Position numbers and translations under genes: made by a program. A DNA stretch of 23,288 nucleotides, from the NCBI GenBank assembly GCA_007119795.1, contig SKOZ01000067.1, forward strand, positions 1-23,288, in the 5' to 3' direction. The stretch is from Planctomycetales bacterium. Lineage in GTDB: Bacteria; Planctomycetota; Planctomycetia; Pirellulales; Thermoguttaceae. Under the pieces are notes generated by a model, which was given only the letters and a program-made list of their open reading frames with translations, did not search any database and was not told the DNA's origin. Shown in pieces: positions 14,230 through 21,622 of the stretch. Position 1 is the first letter of the stretch. Each line of letters starts with the position of its first letter.

Positions 14230-15555
14230 TCATTTCCCCGTCGCCGGCCGGCTCTTCCCGTCGACGGCATCGAGCGCGGCGGACAAGGGGCGATCGCTGC
14301 GGCTGAGCGCGGTCAGGAGCAACGTGAGTCCGACGAGGGCATCCGCCGTTACCAGGCGGTCGGGCCAATTGTCGGGTGTCGGCTCGGTTGAGCCGGCGTG
14401 GGCAGGGCAGGGGAGGGCAGGGGGGCGGCACCAGATGCGCCCGCCCGGCTCCAGGGAAACCACCTCTTCACTGCGGCAAGCCCTCCGCCAGGCTGCTGCA
14501 CGGCTATGAGAACCCGCCAACTCCACATCGGCAGGGGCTGTGCACGTCGTTTCCGCAAGCAGTCCGGCGAGCCGCGCCGCGGCGATGGCTTCTCCCCCTT
14601 CATCGAAGAAGCGGCCCACCTCGCCGTCGTCTCCGATCCACACCCCGAAGTGGGCCTTCGCGGCCCGGATCCGCGCTTCGAGACCTCGCCCCTCGGCGGC
14701 CACCACGCATCGGCACCCACTGGTTTCGCAGAGTCGTCGCACCAGTGCCAGGACGGGCCGGGAGGGGCTGCCGACGACGAACCGCAGGGGCCGCAGGCCG
14801 TGGTACCAGGGCCGCAGCAGGGCGAAGTGTCGCGCCTCGATCGCCATTCGGCCATATCCACCGAAACGGCGGCTGGGTCGATCGAGGTGCTGCACCTTGA
14901 ATCGGGTCGCCACGGAGTCCAAACCGCCCCCCTCCGAAAGAGGGTTTCCTTGCCGACCGTAGAGCTTCACGCCGACCGTGCTCGGGTTGCCGGCCGGATT
15001 GCCCAAGAGGAACCCTCCGTGGGCGCCCTCTTGGAGCACAGCGAGGGCTGTGCCCGCCGAGGTCGCCACTCCCCCATCGATGACGTCGCAGCCGGCCCAG
15101 CGGAGCCCCTCGGCGGCCGAGGCCACCAACTCCGCGGTCTGCGGGCGATCGTCGCTGGTGAGGACGACGACGATCCCCTGCGGACCACGCCACCGTCCAG
15201 AGGGGGGTGTTTCGTGCAGTGACATGCCCATTGCGGCGCCTAAACGACGGATCGTGGCCGGTTCGACATCGTTGTGCAGCACACCACAAAAGCCTTCGCC
15301 GGCAACCGTCGGTGACAGAGAGCGTCGGTCCAGGGCGGCCACCAAGCGGCGGCGGCGCTGGGAGAGCTCACCATGATCGTGTCGGTGCCGGCAGTTGCGG
15401 CAGGGCGGGTAGCCGCTGGCCAAGCGGCCGAAATGAACGGCCGGCTCGATCGAAAGCCGCTCTCCCGGGCATCGGTAGGATCTCCTCGCGGCCACCACCG
15501 AGGTGCCGGGGGCGGCAGGCCAATCCGGCGAGGTTTCGGCTCGGTCGTGCAGCAT
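14230..15555 (-). CDS. Phosphoglucomutase/phosphomannomutase-like protein lacking the catalytic serine
   Basis: This 441-residue protein resembles a group of uncharacterised planctomycete proteins related to phosphohexomutases. Recognisable parts are GIVVVLTSDDRPQTAELV, AEGLRWAGCDVIDGG and the loop GGFLLGNPAGNPSTVGVKLY. The last is the equivalent of the TASHNP catalytic loop, but the phosphorylated serine is absent, so mutase activity is doubtful. The N-terminus has a possible zinc site (Cys 29, CRNC at 52-55 and several His up to 61). The C-terminal part keeps LTLLLTALSRSDRPLSAALDAV. A complete G-run repeat (14400-14425) lies inside the gene and is translated in frame as residues 377-386 (PPALPCPAH and flanks). 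No strong ribosome-binding site precedes ATG 15555, and an in-frame stop at 15601-15603 limits any extension. It is divergent from the kinase gene. Confidence 0.72.
   Translation of the reverse strand: MLHDRAETSPDWPAAPGTSVVAARRSYRCPGERLSIEPAVHFGRLASGYPPCRNCRHRHDHGELSQRRRRLVAALDRRSLSPTVAGEGFCGVLHNDVEPATIRRLGAAMGMSLHETPPSGRWRGPQGIVVVLTSDDRPQTAELVASAAEGLRWAGCDVIDGGVATSAGTALAVLQEGAHGGFLLGNPAGNPSTVGVKLYGRQGNPLSEGGGLDSVATRFKVQHLDRPSRRFGGYGRMAIEARHFALLRPWYHGLRPLRFVVGSPSRPVLALVRRLCETSGCRCVVAAEGRGLEARIRAAKAHFGVWIGDDGEVGRFFDEGGEAIAAARLAGLLAETTCTAPADVELAGSHSRAAAWRRACRSEEVVSLEPGGRIWCRPPALPCPAHAGSTEPTPDNWPDRLVTADALVGLTLLLTALSRSDRPLSAALDAVDGKSRPATGK
14400..14425 (+). repeat. Dispersed G-run repeat, copy 3 (best copy, inside a coding sequence)
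   Basis: These 26 bases are G-runs of 3, 3, 4, 3 and 6 separated by CA, CA, A and CA, the most complete copy in the window. The copy lies within the minus-strand phosphomutase-like gene and keeps its frame open, encoding a Pro/Ala/Cys-rich peptide. All other copies are between genes. Confidence 0.85.
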
Positions 15556-15657
15556 GGCGCTTCGTCGGCTCTGATGGCTGTTCTGTATCAGATGGAGTGC
15601 TCAATCGCAGTCGCGCGGGCGTGACAACCGCTGGCACGGACAGGCGCCGCCGTCCAA

Positions 15658-15681
15658 GCAGGGCAGGGGAGGGCAGGGGGG
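15658..15681 (+). repeat. Dispersed G-run repeat, copy 4
   Basis: G-runs of 3, 4, 3 and 6 are separated by CA, A and CA, preceded by GCA. It matches all but the first G-run of copy 3. It lies in the 275-base gap between the divergent phosphomutase-like and kinase genes, a gap that otherwise shows no gene. Confidence 0.8.
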
Positions 15682-15830
15682 CAGCCCGGGCCGTCTCCCC
15701 CACGTCGATTGCCGTGACGCCCTCTTCGTCTCCCGGGGTGCGCGGGGCGCCCCCACGTTTTGACCGCATCCGACGGGCGGGTCAAGGTCGAATTGTCACG
15801 GATCGGAAGACCAGTTACACTGGGAAGGTT

Positions 15831-16772
15831 GTGAAAGGGGAATGTCCCCTCAAGTCACCTCATCCACCCCAGAATCTCCCGGCGAGCGCTCAGATCGTGT
15901 CCTTGGAAACGCCCGGGAATATCGGCCCGTACCGCCTTCTGTCCATCGTCAATACCGGGCAAACGAGCCGCATCTGGCAGGCTTATCACGACAGGTTGCA
16001 GAAACGATTCGCGCTCAAGACGCTGCTGAGCGAGTATGCGAGGAACCGCGAACACGTTCATTACCTCCGGTGGGAGTACGTCGTCGCTGGGAAGCTGGAG
16101 CATCCGAACATCATCCGCGTGCAGGAATTCAACTACGACAAAGGCATACCATACCTTTCCTTGGAGTGGTTCCTGGCCCCCAACCTTAAGCAATTCCTCC
16201 GCCAGGACAGAAGCCAAATCGATTATCTTTTCCCGAAAATCATCCATGACGGAACCGAGGCCCTCACCCACTTCGCCAGCTTCGGCTGGGTCCACCGCGA
16301 CATCAAGCCCGACAACGTCCTCGTCGGTCCGGAGGGAGAGGTGAAGCTGATCGACTTCGCCCTGGCCACGAAGGCCAAGAAGGGATTGGCGCGGGTGTTT
16401 TCCCGCCGCTCCCGAGTCCAGGGGACCCGCAGCTACATGTCACCCGAGCAGATCCTGGGCAAGCCACTCGACGAGCGGGCCGACCTCTATAGCTGGGCGT
16501 GCACTATCTTCGAGGTAGTCTGCGGGCGGCCGCCGTTCACCGGATTCAGCGGCAACGAGCTGCTGCAAAAGCACCTCTCTGCCGCAGTACCCAACCTGGA
16601 GGCTTTCAACCGCAACATCACTCCGGAGTTCTCCAAGCTCGTCCGCTCGGCCATGGCGAAACGGCCCTCCCAGCGGCCGGAGTCGATACACGGTTTTCGG
16701 GACGCCCTGAAGAATACCCCCATATTCCGCCACACCCCCAGGGCCCCAAAACACCCCGCGGAGAACCTGTAG
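15831..16772 (+). CDS. Serine/threonine protein kinase of planctomycete type (DFA instead of DFG)
   Basis: This single-domain kinase of about 313 residues has no membrane segment and no sensor domain, so it is probably cytosolic. The ATP lysine is in FALKTLL (Lys 63). The catalytic loop is VHRDIKPDN (Asp 157), and the metal-binding motif reads IDFALA (Asp 175), that is DFA instead of DFG. The activation segment ends with GTRSYMSPEQI, and DERADLYSWACTIFEVVCGRPPF follows. The glycine-rich loop is degenerate (LLSIVNTGQTSRIW). Lys, HRD Asp and the DFA Asp are all kept, so activity is plausible. The start is uncertain: GTG 15831 has AAGG very close upstream, and GTG 15897 would give 291 residues starting just before the kinase fold. 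Targets are unknown. Confidence 0.85.
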   Translation: MKGECPLKSPHPPQNLPASAQIVSLETPGNIGPYRLLSIVNTGQTSRIWQAYHDRLQKRFALKTLLSEYARNREHVHYLRWEYVVAGKLEHPNIIRVQEFNYDKGIPYLSLEWFLAPNLKQFLRQDRSQIDYLFPKIIHDGTEALTHFASFGWVHRDIKPDNVLVGPEGEVKLIDFALATKAKKGLARVFSRRSRVQGTRSYMSPEQILGKPLDERADLYSWACTIFEVVCGRPPFTGFSGNELLQKHLSAAVPNLEAFNRNITPEFSKLVRSAMAKRPSQRPESIHGFRDALKNTPIFRHTPRAPKHPAENL

Positions 16773-17022
16773 CCCGAGCCCCCCGTTGGTCTTGCGTACT
16801 GGCGGGCACTGCCGGCGAATGCCGACTAGAATAACCGAAAGCGTCGCTTCCGGCGGTTACACCGAATCTGTGGCCTGTGACATCGCGTCTGCCACGGAGG
16901 GCGTTGCGCCGCTGGCCCTTCTGGTGCGGCGGGACGAAGAATGGTACGATCCGGCCATCTCCTCGCTTCCCCCCTCCGGGAATAGAACTTCAAGGCCCCG
17001 TTCTGACCGGGATAGACCTACG

Positions 17023-18120
17023 ATGCCAGCAAGCGAGCACCGGCTTTCCTTCGAGCGGCCGATCTACGATTTGGAGGCCCGCCTCGACAAGCTCGAACAA
17101 ATCGCCCAGGAGAACCCCCAGGCTCGCGACGAGCTCCGCCAGCTCCGCCGCGACGTCACCGATCTGAAGCGGAAGATATTCAGCCACCTCAAGCCCTGGG
17201 AGACGGTCGAGGTGGCCCGTCACCCCAACCGCCCCATGACCTGCGATTACCTGGGGCTGGTCTTCGAGGAGTTCGTCGAGCTCCACGGGGACAAGTGTTT
17301 CGGCGACGACCGTGCCATTCGCACCGGCTTCGCCAAGCTGGACACGTTCAAGGTGATGGTCGTCGGGCACCAGAAGGGCAAGACTCTCAAGGAGCGGACC
17401 GCCTGCTACTACGGCTGCGCGCACCCGGAGGGCTACCGCAAAGCCATCGGCAAGATGCGCCTGGCGGCCAAGTTCGGCATGCCGATCGTCACCTTCATCG
17501 ACACCCCCGGCGCGTACCCGGGCATCGGTGCTGAGGAGCGGGGCCAGGCCCAGGTGATCGCCAACTCGATGTTCGAGATGTCGCGGCTGCCGGTGCCGAT
17601 CATCTGCGTCGTCATCGGCGAGGGGGGGTCGGGCGGCGCCCTGGGGATCGGCGTGGGGGACCGCGTGGCAATGCTCGAGCACGCCTACTACTCGGTGATC
17701 AGCCCCGAGGGCTGCGCGGGGATCATCTGGAAGAGTCACGACTTCAAGGAACGGGCCGCCGAAGCCCTGAAGATGACCTCGCGCGACCTGAACGGCCTGG
17801 GCGTGGTCGACGCCGTCCTCCCCGAGCCGCTCGGCGGCGCCCACCGCGATCACCACTGGATGGCCGCGCAGATGAAGCTCTACCTTCGCAACACCCTGCG
17901 GGAGCTCGCCGCCGTCGAGGTCCCACAGCTTCTCGACGCCCGCTACCAACGGTTCCGCCGCATGGGACGTTACCTCGAGGGCGCCGCTGCCGAAGCGCGG
18001 CGGCGCGAGGCCGACCGGGCCTGCCGCGCAGCCGCGAACGTCGAGCCGTCCGACAACGGCCGACCCGCTCGCCAGCGCAGCGAACTCCCTAAGGACTCCG
18101 CCGCTTCGCGGACCACCTGA
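17023..18120 (+). CDS. accA: Acetyl-CoA carboxylase carboxyltransferase alpha subunit
   Basis: AccA with AccD transfers the carboxyl group from biotin to acetyl-CoA, the first step of fatty acid synthesis. ATG 17023 starts the usual N-terminal helix (LSFERPIYDLEARLDKLEQI). The crotonase-type domain follows, with FVELHGDKCFGDDRAI, HQKGKTLKER, GMPIVTFIDTPGAYPGIGAE and IGEGGSGGALGIGVGDRV. The oxyanion-hole glycines and SPEGCAGIIWK are intact. The enzyme is 365 residues, about 45 longer than the common length of near 320. The extra part is a charged, Ala/Arg-rich C-terminal tail from about residue 318 with no recognised domain. The ribosome-binding site is weak. accD is not in the window, which is common when the two genes are unlinked. 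Confidence 0.94.
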   Translation: MPASEHRLSFERPIYDLEARLDKLEQIAQENPQARDELRQLRRDVTDLKRKIFSHLKPWETVEVARHPNRPMTCDYLGLVFEEFVELHGDKCFGDDRAIRTGFAKLDTFKVMVVGHQKGKTLKERTACYYGCAHPEGYRKAIGKMRLAAKFGMPIVTFIDTPGAYPGIGAEERGQAQVIANSMFEMSRLPVPIICVVIGEGGSGGALGIGVGDRVAMLEHAYYSVISPEGCAGIIWKSHDFKERAAEALKMTSRDLNGLGVVDAVLPEPLGGAHRDHHWMAAQMKLYLRNTLRELAAVEVPQLLDARYQRFRRMGRYLEGAAAEARRREADRACRAAANVEPSDNGRPARQRSELPKDSAASRTT

Positions 18121-18400
18121 GTCGGCCCGGCGCGCAGCAAGCCGGTAGGCGGGGCCGCGCCAAGCTGTCGAAGCCGCGACAGAGCATCCGGGCCCAACGT
18201 CCGATAATGTTTCTTATGTTCGGTCGGGGGCAAAAAACGCCCGGGACGTCCCGCGGCCCCGCCACGGCCCGCTGCCGCCGCGATCGTCCCTTGCCGCCCT
18301 TCTCTCCACCGCCGCAGAGACCGCAAATGAACATCGTGGCGGGCGGCGTCCTCGCTCCGTACGCCCATGTTCGCCCCTGCCGCGCCGCGCGGGCGCGCGC

Positions 18401-19333
18401 CTAGCGCGCCGTCTCGTCGGCCGACGGCCAGTCGTCGAAGAGCCAGCGCACGCCCTCACCTTCAGCCCCCCTGCCCCGGTAGAGTTCGTCGAGGGTCTGG
18501 CGGAGCTGCTCGTTCCCCTGGCGCACGTTCTCCTGGACGCCGTGGATGCTCTCGCTCACATCGTGGTGGATCGCCTCGGCGGTACCCACGAAGCGCTCGA
18601 CGTCGTGGTGGACCTCGCGCGCCGTCTCGCGGAAACGATCCAGCCCCGCGGGAAGCTCCGCCGAGGCTTCGGGCACCGGCGGCTGCGGGAGCCCCACCGA
18701 AGCCGACCCGCCGTCGCCGGAAGGGTACCGCGTCTCGCCTCCGGCGCCGCGGAGGCGGCTCCAGTCATCGGGGCCCACCGGCTCTTCCAGGGCGGTCGGA
18801 GGGTTGGCCGGGTCGAGGCGGCGGTCGAGCTCCTCGATGTACCTGCCCAGCACGGCGCGGATCTCCTCGGGGAGCACCGGTCTGGCCCGCTGGATGAAGC
18901 GGGCGATGTAGTAGCCCGAGCGGCTCCGCAGGACGGTCTGGCGTCCCTGCTCGGAAAGCGTCACGGCGAAGAAGGTGATCACCACGCAGAGCAGGATCCC
19001 CTTCGCCAGGCCGAAGAGCGCGCCCATCTGGCGGTCGAACTCCTTGAGCTTGACCCGGTCGATCACACCGGCCACGTACTGGAACAAGATCCAGATGGCC
19101 AGCGCCGTCAGCACGTAGAGGATGAGCATCGCCAGGAAGCGGTTCCACGGCTCGACGGCGCTGAGCATGGGGGCCACGGCACCGCTGAACCGCACGGCGA
19201 CGATGGCGCTGACGATCAACGACGCCAGCGACGCCACCTGCCAGGCCATCCCTTTCCATGCCCCGAAGACCGTCGCGAGCACGAGCACCGCGAGCATCAG
19301 GATGTCGTAGGGATGAAGCGGCAAACCTTCCAT
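18401..19333 (-). CDS. CvpA family membrane protein with a long C-terminal extension
   Basis: CvpA proteins are inner-membrane proteins linked to colicin V export and envelope stress; the molecular role is not settled. AAGAAGG 7 bases before ATG 19333 supports the start. The first 125 residues hold four hydrophobic segments (about 10-27, 29-48, 64-88 and 105-125). The family word GLAKGILLCVVITFF is in the last segment, preceded by FDRQMGALFG. The remaining 180 or so residues are soluble. They comprise a Pro/Gly-rich linker and then a helical region with repeated HHDV (REVHHDVERFVGTAEAIHHDV) and GVQENVRQGNEQLRQTL, which may form a coiled coil. Typical CvpA proteins are near 160-200 residues, so the tail is extra. 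It converges with accA across a 280-base gap that has small stems (for example 18165-18182) but no gene. Confidence 0.8.
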   Translation of the reverse strand: MEGLPLHPYDILMLAVLVLATVFGAWKGMAWQVASLASLIVSAIVAVRFSGAVAPMLSAVEPWNRFLAMLILYVLTALAIWILFQYVAGVIDRVKLKEFDRQMGALFGLAKGILLCVVITFFAVTLSEQGRQTVLRSRSGYYIARFIQRARPVLPEEIRAVLGRYIEELDRRLDPANPPTALEEPVGPDDWSRLRGAGGETRYPSGDGGSASVGLPQPPVPEASAELPAGLDRFRETAREVHHDVERFVGTAEAIHHDVSESIHGVQENVRQGNEQLRQTLDELYRGRGAEGEGVRWLFDDWPSADETAR

Positions 19334-19582
19334 TGCCAGACCTTCTTTCGCGTCCTCGGGTTCTCGGGTGCCGTCAAGTCGCCTCGCCCGGCGCGACCAA
19401 CCTGCCCGTTCAGGAGTGGATGAGCAATGGCCCCCGGCGCGATGCCTTTCCGATTCGGTGCTTTTCGCCCCATCCGCAGGATCACCACATCCATTGTTTC
19501 TTCGCTATGCACTTGCGAGTATACGGAAAAAATCGGGCCGGTCGAAGTCCAATCATCACCAGCGAAGATGGGGTATATGTGA

Positions 19583-19603
19583 GGGCAGGGGAGAGAAGGG
19601 GGG
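19583..19603 (+). repeat. Dispersed G-run repeat, copy 5 (diverged)
   Basis: G-runs of 3 and 4 separated by CA are followed by AGAGAA where other copies read AGGGCA, and then a run of 6. This appears to be a decayed copy and suggests the family is old enough to diverge. Confidence 0.65.
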
Positions 19604-19773
19604 CTGAAAGAGACCTGCCGGCTCTCCGAATCGCTTCATCCCGCTCAGGGGGATGGAGGCGGGGATAGCATGGCTGATGATGCTGGTCGCAGTGGGGCTC
19701 CGGGCGCAGGTGTTCTCCCCCCGTACCGCTACGGGCCCGACGACTTCTTGGCCCGCCGTCCCCCCTAGTCCTG

Positions 19774-19795
19774 GCCCCCTGCCCTCCCCTCCCCG
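19774..19795 (-). repeat. Dispersed G-run repeat, copy 6 (opposite orientation)
   Basis: On the minus strand this reads as G-runs of 4, 4, 3 and 5 separated by A, A and CA. It is the first copy in the window with the G-rich strand on minus; the three that follow share this orientation. Confidence 0.7.
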
Positions 19796-19836
19796 CTTGG
19801 CCATCGCTGGGAGGTCTTGCGGTGACCACCTCTTGG

Positions 19837-20001
19837 TCAGTCACGCGGCCTTCGGGTGCTCTCATAGATGGCCTGCATGGCCTTGATGTGCTCGTTGAAA
19901 CCCTTCTGAAGTACGGCACAGATGCCCCATATGCCGAGGGCCCCGGCTATGCTGGCCAGAGCGACGACCAGAGAGGCGACTTCCACCAGCGTATGGTTCA
20001 T
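19837..20001 (-). CDS. Small single-pass membrane protein, unknown function
   Basis: I do not recognise this 54-residue protein. ATG 20001 is supported by GAGGAG ending 7 bases upstream, one of the best ribosome-binding sites in the window. A longer frame from 20049 has none. A short polar start (MNHTLVEV) leads into one hydrophobic segment at about residues 9-31 (ASLVVALASIAGALGIWGIC). A basic/amphipathic tail follows (KGFNEHIKAMQAIYESTRRP). The layout fits a membrane-anchored small protein with a cytoplasmic helix. It lies 109 bases downstream of the aldolase stop on the same strand and could share its transcript. The gene looks real because of the ribosome-binding site and its orderly composition. 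Confidence 0.6.
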   Translation of the reverse strand: MNHTLVEVASLVVALASIAGALGIWGICAVLQKGFNEHIKAMQAIYESTRRPRD

Positions 20002-20110
20002 GTTCGTTCTCCTCGACTCGGGAAGCGGCGATGGATTCCCATCGGCCATGGTTTCGTTGGTGGCGGCAGGACGGCGACGCGGGTTGCCCCGAGCGGTCTG
20101 TCGGCGTTCT

Positions 20111-20908
20111 TCAATATCGTGCCAGGTCCTTCTCGCCCGCTCCCGGGAAGATGGCCTCGACCACCTGCCGCGCCTCGGCGGTGAGCATCCTCAGGTCGCT
20201 GGCGACGGCGATGAACTGCATCCCCTGGCGAGCGCGGGCAAGGGCGGCGCCGGCGTCCATGACGTGTATGCCGGTGGGCGTGCCCGTGCGGCGGCCCACG
20301 TCGATGACCTGCCGGACCATCCCCTCGTGCGTTTCCGCCGTGGGGAACGTGCCGTCGGGACCCCGCATGGTGAACTCCAGGTCGACCGGCCCCACGAAGA
20401 TGGCGTCCACCCCCGGCAGCCGGTAGATCGCCTCGGCGTTGGCCACGCCCGCCGGACTTTCCGTCTGCAGGACGACGAGCGTCTCCTCGTTGGCGCGCCG
20501 GTAATACTCGTCGACGGTCGCAGCGAAGTTCAACGAGTGCATCCCGCCGCCGACGCTGCGGATTCCCTGCGGCGGGTACTTGGCGGCGGCAATGGCCGCG
20601 CGGGCCTGCTCGACGGTCTCCACCATGGGCACCACGATACCGAAGGCCCCGGCGTCGAGCGTCCGCTTGATCGAGCAGCGATCCCCCTCGGGGACGCGCG
20701 CCAGGGGAACACATCCGGCATCGGCAATGGCCGCGAAGAGGACCGCCGCCTGCGACCAATCGACCGGGGCGTGCTCCAGATCGACAGTGAGCCAGTCGAA
20801 GCCCATGCGGGCCAGCACGCGGGCAACATGGAGATTGGCCAGCGAGAGCCACGTGCCGAAGCTCGTCTCGCCGCGCCGCAGCTTGGCCTTGACCGGATTC
20901 GTCTTCAT
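20111..20908 (-). CDS. HpcH/HpaI family class II aldolase
   Basis: Family members are metal-dependent aldolases that cleave or form 4-hydroxy-2-oxo acids, with pyruvate as one product (for example 2-keto-3-deoxy-sugar acids). The 265-residue protein keeps the key residues at nearly the numbering of E. coli HpcH: His 46 in DLEHAP as base, Arg 71 in LARVPEGD, and metal ligands Glu 150 in QTESPAG and Asp 176 in [24 protein letters not shown] is also typical. The exact substrate cannot be told. The start at ATG 20908 is set by family length, since no clear ribosome-binding site is present. The frame continues upstream only through the repeat block at 20990-21225, which is not coding. It is divergent from the Rieske gene. 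Confidence 0.88.
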   Translation of the reverse strand: MKTNPVKAKLRRGETSFGTWLSLANLHVARVLARMGFDWLTVDLEHAPVDWSQAAVLFAAIADAGCVPLARVPEGDRCSIKRTLDAGAFGIVVPMVETVEQARAAIAAAKYPPQGIRSVGGGMHSLNFAATVDEYYRRANEETLVVLQTESPAGVANAEAIYRLPGVDAIFVGPVDLEFTMRGPDGTFPTAETHEGMVRQVIDVGRRTGTPTGIHVMDAGAALARARQGMQFIAVASDLRMLTAEARQVVEAIFPGAGEKDLARY

Positions 20909-20989
20909 CGCCGTTAGCCCAAAAAGGATCGTGGCCGGCACACCGCACGTCGGCGGCGTCCATTCTCCGCGAACGCCCGCACGGAACAA

Positions 20990-21225
20990 CCCCCCTGCCC
21001 TCCCCTGCCCCGCAGCTCCCGACCTCCTCCTTGTTCCCAAGCTCCAGCCTGGGAACACCGATCCGCGAAGCTCTGCGTCGCAACGGCCAGCGAGATGTCC
21101 TCCCCTCCCCTGCCCCGCAGCTCCCGATGTCCTCCTTGTCCCCAAGCTCCAGCTTGGGAACACCGATCCGCGAAGCTCTGCTTCGCCGCGGCCGGCGAGA
21201 CCCTACCCCCCTGCCCTGCCCTGCC
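20990..21225. repeat. Compound tandem repeat: three C-run blocks alternating with two two-hairpin units
   Basis: C-run blocks (the complement of the G-run repeat) lie at 20990-21011, 21099-21115 and 21206-21225. Between them are two near-identical units: 20999-21094 and 21104-21199, 96 bases each including the end of a C block, with a period of 105 bases. Each unit has a large palindrome (21033-21056; 21138-21161) with arms like TTCCCAAGC and GCTTGGGAA. Each also has a second hairpin, GCGAAGC-TCT-GCTTCGC (21170-21186, perfect; 21065-21081 with one mismatch). The first palindrome belongs to a type I know as widespread in planctomycete intergenic DNA. The array fills the gap between the divergent aldolase and Rieske genes. 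Confidence 0.85.
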
Positions 21226-21277
21226 GCCGGACCCGATGGTAGACTGGCAGATAATCCCCCCACTCACTGGAGTTGCG

Positions 21278-21595
21278 ATGTCCGAGTTCGTCCCCGTGGC
21301 CCGCGTCGGCGAGATCGCCGAGGGCACCGGCCGCACCGTCGAGGTGGCCGGCCGCCCCATCGCCCTCTTCTTTGTCCGCGGCCGCTATTACGCCGTCGAC
21401 GACTACTGCCCGCACATGGGCGCCTCGCTGGGGGCCGGCGAAATCCACGACGGGATGGTCATCTGCAACCGCCACATGTGGGCCTTCCGCCTCGCCGACG
21501 GCACCTGCGCCGACGTGCCCGCGCTCTCGGTGGAGACCTTCGAAGTCCGCGTCGAGGGCGACGAGGTCCTCGTGCGGGTGCCGGACGCGAGCTAA
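21278..21595 (+). CDS. Rieske [2Fe-2S] ferredoxin (NirD-like)
   Basis: This is a small cytosolic electron carrier or the ferredoxin component of an oxygenase or reductase. The 105-residue protein has both cluster motifs, CPHMGASL (Cys 44, His 46) and CNRHMWAF (Cys 63, His 66), with 16 residues between His 46 and Cys 63. The second motif begins CNRH where the family commonly has CPxH; the ligands themselves are unchanged. GGAG 5 bases before ATG 21278 fixes the start; the longer frame upstream lies in repeats. It has no signal peptide. It is followed after 27 bases by a secreted FAD protein on the same strand, with which it may share a transcript, although their predicted compartments differ. 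NirD of nitrite reductase is possible but nirB is absent. Confidence 0.9.
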   Translation: MSEFVPVARVGEIAEGTGRTVEVAGRPIALFFVRGRYYAVDDYCPHMGASLGAGEIHDGMVICNRHMWAFRLADGTCADVPALSVETFEVRVEGDEVLVRVPDAS

Positions 21596-21622
21596 CCGAC
21601 CAGCAACAGGACGAGATCTCCC

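Larger units (their letters stand above)
19334..19836. other. Intergenic region with an inverted pair of G-run repeats
   Basis: This 503-base gap between two minus-strand genes has no supported gene. A 77-codon frame from 19653 begins with a hydrophobic stretch but runs into repeat sequence and the neighbouring gene, so it is not called. The G-run repeat occurs at 19583-19603 and, in the opposite orientation, at 19774-19795, bracketing about 170 bases. Confidence 0.5.

Noticed and set aside
18121..18400. Rho-independent terminator after accA
   Set aside because: Small stems such as CTGTCG/CGACAG at 18165-18182 exist, but no stem is followed by a T-run, and at this GC content short stems are expected by chance.
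19653..19886. 77-codon plus-strand frame starting MEAGIAWLMMLVAVGLRAQV
   Set aside because: It runs through a G-run repeat and into the opposite-strand small gene, has no ribosome-binding site, and its second half is repeat translation.
21031..21277. Reading frames across the tandem repeat block, such as those containing [12 protein letters not shown] peptides
   Set aside because: These are translations of palindromic intergenic repeats. The peptide pattern repeats because the DNA repeats, and no start signal precedes them.
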